Assembly (NCBI GenBank): GCA_964538565.1
Contig: CAZIGW010000016.1
Location: 1-18,391 of the forward strand
DNA: 18,391 bases
Direction of reading: 5' to 3'
From: CAYVBN01 sp964538565
GTDB taxonomy: Bacteria > Pseudomonadota > Alphaproteobacteria > Rhizobiales > Xanthobacteraceae
In this document: positions 13,823 through 18,391 of the stretch, in pieces
Layout of the letters: every line of letters begins with the position of its first letter
How positions within the stretch are numbered: the first letter of the stretch is position 1
The notes under the pieces: model-generated
Databases searched by the model: none
What the model saw: only the letters and a program-made list of their open reading frames with translations
What the model was told of the DNA's origin: nothing
Translations under genes and position numbers: made by a program

Positions 13823-14917
13823 TCAGTACACGAGCTCCTCGTCGCCGCGGTTCTTGGTGATCATCAGCTCGCCCTTGGCGGCGAGGTCCTTGGCGAGGTT
13901 GACGAGCAGGGCCTGCGCCTCGTCGACGTCGCGCAGGCGCACCGGCCCCATCGCCTGCATGTCGTCGAGCAGCATCTTGGCGGCGCGGCTCGACATGTTC
14001 TTGAAGAAGAACTGGCGCACCGCTTCCGACGCGCCCTTGAGGGCGACCGCGAGCTTGTCCTTGTCGACGTAGCGCATCATCGTCTGGGCGGACGCGGTAT
14101 CCAGCTTGACCAGATCGTCGAAGGTGAACATCAGGTTCTTGATCCGCTCGGCGCTTTCGCGGTTCGCCTCTTCGAGCGCGGTCATGAAACGCGTCTCGGT
14201 CTGGCGGTCGAAATTGTTGAAGATCTCGGCCATGACCTCGTGCGCGTCGCGCCGGCGCGTCTGCGACAGGTTCGACATGAATTCGGTGCGCAGCGTGTTT
14301 TCGACGCGCTCGATGACTTCCTTCTGCACCGCCTCCATCTTCAGCATGCGGTTGACCACATCGAGCGCCAGTTCCTCCGGCAGGATCGACAGCACACGCG
14401 CGGCGTGTTCCGGGCGAAGCTTGGAAAGGACGACGGCGACCGTCTGCGGGTACTCGTTCTTCAGATAGTTTGCGAGCACCTGCTCCTGCACGTTCGAGAG
14501 CTTCTCCCACATGTTGCGGCCGGCCGGGCCGCGAATTTCGTCCATGATGTTGGAGACGCGTTCGGGCGGCAGGTACTGATGCAGGAGGCGTTCGGTCGCG
14601 TCGAAGTTGCCCATGAGCGCGCCGGACGCGGACATCCGCGAGACGAATTCCAGGAGCAGGTTCTCGACCGTGTCGGCCTGGATCGTTCCGAGCTGCGACA
14701 TGACGATCGAGATCTGGCGCAGCTCGTCGTCGTCGAGCAGGCTCCACACCTTGCCGCCGTATTGTTCGCCGAGCGCCAGCATGAGGATCGCCGCGCGCTC
14801 CGGCCCGGTGAGCACGCGTGACGGCGCCGCCTGGGCCTGCCGGCTCGCCAGCGTCGCCACGATGCTGGCGATGTCGTTGCCCTGGGCGGGAGAGGCGGAG
14901 GAGGGCGAGGCGGCCAT
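13823..14917 (-). CDS. fliG: Flagellar motor switch protein FliG
   Basis: FliG sits between the MS ring and the C-ring and carries the charged face that interacts with the stator. At 364 residues it has the normal length plus a short N-terminal extension (about 35 residues, Ser/Ala-rich). The N-terminal domain shows ERAAILMLALGEQYGGKVW. The middle domain has the EHPQ-like segment RPEHAARVLSILPEEL. The C-terminal domain has FTFDDLVKLD, KGASEAVRQFFFKNMSSRA and GPVRLRDVDEAQ with the alternating charged residues of the torque helix. It follows fliF after 20 bases and is followed by fliH after 22. Confidence 0.96.
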   Translation of the reverse strand: MAASPSSASPAQGNDIASIVATLASRQAQAAPSRVLTGPERAAILMLALGEQYGGKVWSLLDDDELRQISIVMSQLGTIQADTVENLLLEFVSRMSASGALMGNFDATERLLHQYLPPERVSNIMDEIRGPAGRNMWEKLSNVQEQVLANYLKNEYPQTVAVVLSKLRPEHAARVLSILPEELALDVVNRMLKMEAVQKEVIERVENTLRTEFMSNLSQTRRRDAHEVMAEIFNNFDRQTETRFMTALEEANRESAERIKNLMFTFDDLVKLDTASAQTMMRYVDKDKLAVALKGASEAVRQFFFKNMSSRAAKMLLDDMQAMGPVRLRDVDEAQALLVNLAKDLAAKGELMITKNRGDEELVY

Positions 14918-14937
14918 GGTTCGGATGCGTTCGATGG

Positions 14938-16536
14938 TCAGGCGGCTTCATGCAGCCACTGGCGAAGGATGGAGACGGTTTCGTTGGGGTTGGTGTCGGC
15001 GAGTTCGCCCACCTTCTGGACCGATTGGGCGTGTACCTGGCCCTGCACCTGCGCGATGTCGATCATCTTCGCGGTCTCGCTGGGGACCGCCTTGATCGGC
15101 TCGTCGGGGCTTTCGGCATCGGGAGGCGGCAGCGCGGCCGCCTTCGCGCCCTCCGGAGTGACGATCCGGCGGACCAGCGGCCGAACCACGATGAGCAGGA
15201 CGACGAGTGCGAGCAGCCCGAGCACCACGAGCTCGATCGCCCGCATGATGTCGTCCTTGGTGAACTGCAGATAGGCAAACAGCCCAGTCGGTTCGCTGAT
15301 CGGCGTGGTGGGAACTTCGGCAAAGCGCAGATTGACGACCTCGACCTGGTCGCCGCGCCGCTGATCGAAGCCGATGGCCGTGCGCACGAGCGCCGCGATG
15401 CGCTCGATTTCCTCCTTGCTGCGCTCGTGATAGACAAGCTCGTTCTTGTCGTTGCGCGTATAGGTGCCGTCGACCAGCACGGCGACCGAGATGCGGTTGA
15501 CACGACCCCCTTCGCTCACTTCCGTCTTGGTGGTGCGGGAGATCTCGTAGTTGACGATCTCGTCCGTTTTCTTCGTCACTTCGCGCGGCTGGACCGTGGT
15601 GGTGTTCTGGTTGGTGCCGGGAAGCTCGTTGCCGACGGTCACCTGGCCCTGGTTGTCGGACGTCGTCGCCTGTTCCTCGTGGTTCTGGCTCGATCGCACG
15701 ACCCGCCCGTCCGGGTCGTAGCGTTCGGACGTCTGGGTGGTGCGGTTGAGGTCGAAGTCGGCCGTGAGCTGCACGCGCGCGTGGCCCGGACCAACCACGG
15801 AGGAGACGATGGATTCGACCTGCTCGCGCAGGCGTCGCTCGTAGGCGATCTGCCGCTCGTCGACGCTGCTGCCGAAGGCCGCCTGGTCGTCCTCGGCGCC
15901 GTCGGCGAGCAGCTGCCCGCTCTCGTCGACGATCGAGACACGCTGCGGCTTGAGGCCGTTGACGGCCGAGGCGACGAGATGGCGGATGGCGCGGACCTGC
16001 TGGCGTTCGAGCGTGCCGCGCACCTTGAGGACGATCGAGGCGGAGGGCTCCACCTTCTCGCGCGAGAACAGCGGGCGTTCCGGCAGCACCAGGTGGACCC
16101 GGGCGGCCTCGATGCGGTCGATCGCCTTGATGGTGCGGGCGAGCTCGCCCTCGAGCGCGCGAAGGTGATTGATGTTCTGCACGAAGCTCGTGGTGCCGAG
16201 GGCGTCGGACTTGTCGAAGATCTCGTAGCCGATGCCGCCGCCCTTCGGCAGCCCGCCTTCGGCGAGCTTCATGCGCAGCTTGGTGACGCTGCCGCTCGGG
16301 ACCAGGATGATGGCGCCGTCGTTCTTGAGCTCGTAGGCGATCCCCTGGCGGTCGAGTTCCTTGACGATCGACGCGGAGTCCTCGAGCGAGAGGTCGGTGA
16401 ACAGCGGCGTCATCTGCGGCGCGGTGACGCGCAGGATCACGAAGGCGAAGAATCCGATGAGGGCCGCGGTGACGGCTCCCATCGCGGCGAGCCGCGTCGG
16501 CCCCAACGCCTTGACGAAGTCGATAAAACCTTGCAC
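14938..16536 (-). CDS. fliF: Flagellar MS-ring protein FliF
   Basis: FliF builds the inner-membrane MS ring around the export gate. I chose the GTG at 16536 (532 residues) because homology to Bradyrhizobium FliF begins at MQGFIDFVKALG and AAGGG lies 8 bases upstream; a TTG at 16566 would add 10 residues. The first membrane span is about 16-36. It is followed by ring-building motifs, including the segments KLAEGGLPKGGGIGYEIFDK and QNINHLRALEGELARTI, both diagnostic of the YscJ/FliF fold. The second span is about 430-453. The cytoplasmic tail ends with NETVSILRQWLHEA, the FliG-binding helix. It is the first gene of the fliF-G-H-N-flbD series, and a CtrA-like box lies 66 bases upstream. Confidence 0.96.
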   Translation of the reverse strand: MQGFIDFVKALGPTRLAAMGAVTAALIGFFAFVILRVTAPQMTPLFTDLSLEDSASIVKELDRQGIAYELKNDGAIILVPSGSVTKLRMKLAEGGLPKGGGIGYEIFDKSDALGTTSFVQNINHLRALEGELARTIKAIDRIEAARVHLVLPERPLFSREKVEPSASIVLKVRGTLERQQVRAIRHLVASAVNGLKPQRVSIVDESGQLLADGAEDDQAAFGSSVDERQIAYERRLREQVESIVSSVVGPGHARVQLTADFDLNRTTQTSERYDPDGRVVRSSQNHEEQATTSDNQGQVTVGNELPGTNQNTTTVQPREVTKKTDEIVNYEISRTTKTEVSEGGRVNRISVAVLVDGTYTRNDKNELVYHERSKEEIERIAALVRTAIGFDQRRGDQVEVVNLRFAEVPTTPISEPTGLFAYLQFTKDDIMRAIELVVLGLLALVVLLIVVRPLVRRIVTPEGAKAAALPPPDAESPDEPIKAVPSETAKMIDIAQVQGQVHAQSVQKVGELADTNPNETVSILRQWLHEAA

Positions 16537-16601
16537 CGGATCGGCCCTTGCACCCGCGAAGCGCAACGCGCATCACTGGGCAAGTTTTGCCGGGTGCTTG
16601 G

Positions 16602-16616
16602 TTTCCATTTGGTTAA
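16602..16616 (-). promoter_or_regulatory. Partial CtrA-like box upstream of fliF
   Basis: On the minus strand the site reads TTAA, CCAAATG, GAAA: the first half matches the CtrA consensus TTAA-N7-TTAA and the second half matches at two of four positions. It is 66 bases upstream of the fliF start. Its spacer shares CCAAAT with the better box upstream of sciP. fliF is a known CtrA target in Caulobacter, but this site is inferred. Confidence 0.4.
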
Positions 16617-16676
16617 TGGCGGGCCGGTCGTGCGCGTCCGGCGTAGCATGGGCAGACGTGCGGCCAAACGGCATCA

Positions 16677-16695
16677 CACCGGCTCCCGGCCGGTG
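16677..16695 (-). terminator. Hairpin after sciP, possible terminator
   Basis: CACCGGC (16677-16683) and GCCGGTG (16689-16695) are perfect 7-base arms around TCCCG, beginning 27 bases after the sciP stop on the minus strand. No clear U-run follows (TGATGCCGTTT), so intrinsic termination is uncertain. The palindrome CGAACATGTTCG (16702-16713) lies between the stop codon and the hairpin. Confidence 0.35.
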
Positions 16696-16722
16696 CTCAG
16701 TCGAACATGTTCGCAGGAGCGG

Positions 16723-16998
16723 CTATTGCCGATATTGCTGGATGCGCGTGGTGCGCAATCCGGCCAGCCCGTGGCGATCGATCGAGTACTGCCAGGACAG
16801 GAATTCTTCGACCGTGAGCGTGTAGCGACTGCAGGCCTCTTCAAGCGACAAGAGCCCGCCGCGCACGGCCGCCACGACCTCGGCCTTGCGGCGGATCACC
16901 CACCGCTTCGTGCCGGGTGCGGGCAGATCCGCAATGGTCAGCGGACTACCGTCGGGCCCGATGACGTACTTCACCCTCGGGCGGATGGGTTCGGTCAT
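16723..16998 (-). CDS. sciP: CtrA inhibitor SciP (DUF1153)
   Basis: SciP is a small DNA-binding protein that, in Caulobacter, binds CtrA on DNA and blocks its activation of target promoters, restricting flagellar and cell-cycle genes to the right time. The 91-residue protein matches the family almost end to end: PRVKYVIGPDGSPLT, then KRWVIRRKAEVVAAVRGGLL and SLEEACSRYTLTVEEFLSWQ, which form the helix-turn-helix, and the ending RHGLAGLRTTRIQQYR. The ATG at 16998 fits the family start; a GTG 12 bases upstream would add four residues. It is read in the same direction as fliF with 186 bases between, so it is probably a separate transcript. A good CtrA-like box lies 52 bases upstream, fitting the known control of sciP by CtrA. 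Confidence 0.93.
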   Translation of the reverse strand: MTEPIRPRVKYVIGPDGSPLTIADLPAPGTKRWVIRRKAEVVAAVRGGLLSLEEACSRYTLTVEEFLSWQYSIDRHGLAGLRTTRIQQYRQ

Positions 16999-17049
16999 AG
17001 ATACTCTCACGCACAGAACAATCGACCGGGGGAAGCTACCAACCCGGGC

Positions 17050-17064
17050 TTAAAATTTGGCTAA
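17050..17064 (-). promoter_or_regulatory. CtrA-like box upstream of sciP
   Basis: The minus strand reads TTAG, CCAAATT, TTAA, seven of eight consensus positions of TTAA-N7-TTAA with the correct spacer. It lies 52 bases upstream of the sciP ATG, in the 223-base flgD-sciP gap, and is one of few AT-rich patches in the right half of the window. Confidence 0.6.
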
Positions 17065-17172
17065 GCACACGTGGAAATTGGTCAATATCTTCCGCTACGT
17101 CATCGTGCCCGGGCGGGGGATGCCGGTAACCGCGACGGTAACGCCCGACCGGTCCGGATGGCGGGCCGGGGC

Positions 17173-17194
17173 GGCCGTCCCCCGCGGGGCGGCC
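17173..17194 (-). terminator. GC-rich hairpin downstream of flgD, possible terminator
   Basis: GGCCG (17173-17177) pairs with CGGCC (17190-17194), and the inner CCCC pairs with GGGG, with one bulged T. It starts 27 bases after the flgD stop on the minus strand. There is no U-run after it, so it may only slow or protect the transcript end. Confidence 0.35.
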
Positions 17195-17221
17195 AGGGAT
17201 TCGTTTGGACGCGGACGAAAC

Positions 17222-17944
17222 TCAGCTCGAAAGACCCGGGCGCGTCACCCGCTTGATCTGGTTCGGAGTGAAGTTCTGCCCGCCGACCGACAGTACCGGC
17301 GGGTTCTGCGACAGGTCGACGGAATCGACTACGCCCTCGACCTGCGTGGTGACCGCGACCGGCTGGCCGCTCGCGTCGGTGGCCGTAATGGACAGCTTGT
17401 AGGTGCCGTCCGGCCATTGCGTGCCGTCGTTGCCCTTGCCGTCCCACACGAAGTTCTGCATCCCGGCCTGCATCGAATAGCTGGCGGAGTACACGGTCTG
17501 GCCGGTCGAATCCGTGATGTTGACGGTCGCGTTCGCGGGCTTCGGCACCGAGAAGGTCCACTGCGCCTGCGAATCCGTCAGTTGCGTCGTCGATCCTTCG
17601 ACCGAGACAGTCGCGCCCAGATAGGTCATGGCGACGGTCGATTGCGCGGCCTGCTCCAGCGACACGAGAGCTGAGAGGTTCTGGTTCATGTTGATCTGCT
17701 GCTCGACCGAGGCGAACTGCACGAGCTGCTGCGTGAACTGGTTGGTGTCGAGGGGATCGAGCGGGTTCTGGTTCTTGAGCTGCGTCGTCAGGAGCTGGAG
17801 GAACGTGTTGAAGTTCCCGGCGATCGTGTTGGCGCCGCTCGACGCGCTCGAGGAGCTGCTGGAATTCGTGTTGCCGGTGCCGCTCGTGCTGGCCGTATTG
17901 ACGTTCAGGAACGAGAAGGGGGTCGGGTCGCTGACGCTCGCCAT
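17222..17944 (-). CDS. flgD: Flagellar hook cap / hook assembly protein FlgD
   Basis: FlgD is exported and forms the cap on which hook subunits assemble. The 240-residue protein has the conserved N-terminal core FLQLLTTQLKNQNPLDPLD (48-66) and QFTQQLVQFASVEQQINMN. A Gly/Ser/Asn-rich export tail (18-38, including a run of six Ser) precedes it. The C-terminal part has the FlgD Ig-like and tudor-like folds (TFSVPKPANATVNITDSTG and FVWDGKGNDGTQWPDGTYKL). The ATG at 17944 has AAAGGAG closely upstream, and the gene lies 18 bases after fliK. Both lie upstream of, and read in the same direction as, the fliF cluster. Confidence 0.94.
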   Translation of the reverse strand: MASVSDPTPFSFLNVNTASTSGTGNTNSSSSSSASSGANTIAGNFNTFLQLLTTQLKNQNPLDPLDTNQFTQQLVQFASVEQQINMNQNLSALVSLEQAAQSTVAMTYLGATVSVEGSTTQLTDSQAQWTFSVPKPANATVNITDSTGQTVYSASYSMQAGMQNFVWDGKGNDGTQWPDGTYKLSITATDASGQPVAVTTQVEGVVDSVDLSQNPPVLSVGGQNFTPNQIKRVTRPGLSS

Positions 17945-17962
17945 GATCGGCTCCTTTGTACC

Positions 17963-18391
17963 CTAGACGCGAATGTCGATGCCGGAGGCTCCGCCGAGGA
18001 AGCGGCCGTAGCCGCGCGCCGCATCGACCGAAACAATGTCCTCGTCGGGAATCACCAGCCGGGCGGCGTTCGGCAGCGCGTCCTGCCCGTTCTGGTTCTG
18101 GCCGGGATTCTGGTCGCGCAGCGAGAACTGCATGCCGCTGTCGCCCGTCTTCAGTCCGGCCTGCTGCAGGGCGCGCTCGAGTTGCGGCGCGTCGCGGCGC
18201 AGGAGGTCGAGGGTCTCCTGCCTGTCGACCACCAGCCGCGAAGTCACCTTGCCGTCGCGGTCGACGTCGAGCCGCACCTCGACGCGCCCGAGCTCGGGCG
18301 GGTCGAGACGGATCTCGAAGCGGTTCTTGCCCGACTGGAAGCGCGCCGCGATCTCGACCGGCAGACCGGCAACCGGCACGGCGGGAAGACC
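17963..18391 (-). CDS. fliK: Flagellar hook-length control protein FliK, C-terminal part (5' end outside window)
   Basis: The frame is open to the window edge on the minus strand, so only the last 142 residues are seen; the GTG at 18379 is not the start. The visible part is the FliK C-terminal (Flg_hook, PF02120) domain that switches export specificity from hook to filament. Its core is RFEIRLDPPELGRVEVRLD, followed by VTSRLVVDRQETLDLLRRDAPQLERAL and a Gln/Asn-rich stretch (RDQNPGQNQNGQD). The end, YGRFLGGASGIDIRV, is a typical alphaproteobacterial tail. The short gap to flgD suggests an operon. Confidence 0.85.
   Translation of the reverse strand, partial: GLPAVPVAGLPVEIAARFQSGKNRFEIRLDPPELGRVEVRLDVDRDGKVTSRLVVDRQETLDLLRRDAPQLERALQQAGLKTGDSGMQFSLRDQNPGQNQNGQDALPNAARLVIPDEDIVSVDAARGYGRFLGGASGIDIRV

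Noticed and set aside
16534..16566. TTG at 16566 as the fliF start
   Set aside because: The GTG at 16536 has a better-placed AAGGG and matches the start of homologous FliF proteins.
16576..16615. Possible sigma-54 promoter upstream of fliF (GG...GC pair on the minus strand)
   Set aside because: The spacing between GG and GC is 8 bases instead of the required 10.
16702..16713. Perfect 12-base palindrome CGAACATGTTCG between sciP and fliF, resembling a Gram-positive LexA box
   Set aside because: Several such palindromes are expected by chance, and alphaproteobacterial LexA uses a direct GTTC-N7-GTTC site instead.
14818..17064. Very long open frame on the plus strand opposite fliF and sciP (748 codons)
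   Set aside because: It lies antisense to clearly homologous flagellar genes. Its translation is Arg/Asp/Val-rich with no family motif, the usual shadow of high-GC third-position bias.

Overview
The window is about 18.4 kb of high-GC DNA with almost no wasted space. It looks like the chromosome of an alphaproteobacterium of the order Hyphomicrobiales (Rhizobiales), probably near the Bradyrhizobium/Rhodopseudomonas/Xanthobacteraceae group. That placement rests on the protein set: a SciP (DUF1153) CtrA inhibitor, an FlbD-type sigma-54 activator in a fliF-fliG-fliH-fliN operon, an alphaproteobacterial form of LeuA and a long YeiH-type transporter. I see no tRNA, rRNA, CRISPR array, insertion sequence, phage gene or attachment site.

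The left half (1-6914) is mostly on the plus strand and metabolic. It holds the 3' part of a pyridoxal kinase gene (pdxY) overlapped by a NUDIX hydrolase gene, a PPK2-family polyphosphate:nucleotide phosphotransferase gene, and a small exported protein of unknown function facing it tail to tail. Next comes leuA (2-isopropylmalate synthase), preceded by what looks like an unannotated attenuation system: a promoter-like pair, a perfect inverted repeat, a 41-codon leader peptide whose end is packed with Leu/Ile/Val codons, and competing hairpins. leuA ends in a strong terminator. A YeiH/UPF0324 (putative sulfate exporter) transporter follows, with a 48-residue single-span membrane protein directly behind it and another strong terminator.

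The right half (7111-18391) is entirely on the minus strand. Reading in the direction of transcription it goes fliK (3' part), flgD, sciP, fliF, fliG, fliH, fliN, flbD, then a PAS-PAS-histidine kinase-receiver gene and a polytopic membrane protein. This is an early flagellar locus: MS ring (FliF), switch (FliG, FliN), export regulator (FliH), hook cap and hook-length control (FlgD, FliK), plus two regulators of the CtrA/FlbD cell-cycle and flagellar hierarchy. CtrA-like boxes lie upstream of both sciP and fliF and share the same unusual spacer bases.

The points most worth a second look are the leuA leader and attenuator, a one-base frameshift that splits the hybrid histidine kinase between its PAS and kinase halves, the 48-residue partner of the YeiH-type transporter, the paired CtrA-like boxes, an 11-base C/G homopolymer upstream of the membrane protein gene, and a perfect general-stress (EcfG-type) promoter match pointing into a gene-free, antisense direction. 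None of these amounts to proof of a wholly new system; the leuA leader and the transporter/small-protein pair are the best candidates for undescribed biology.
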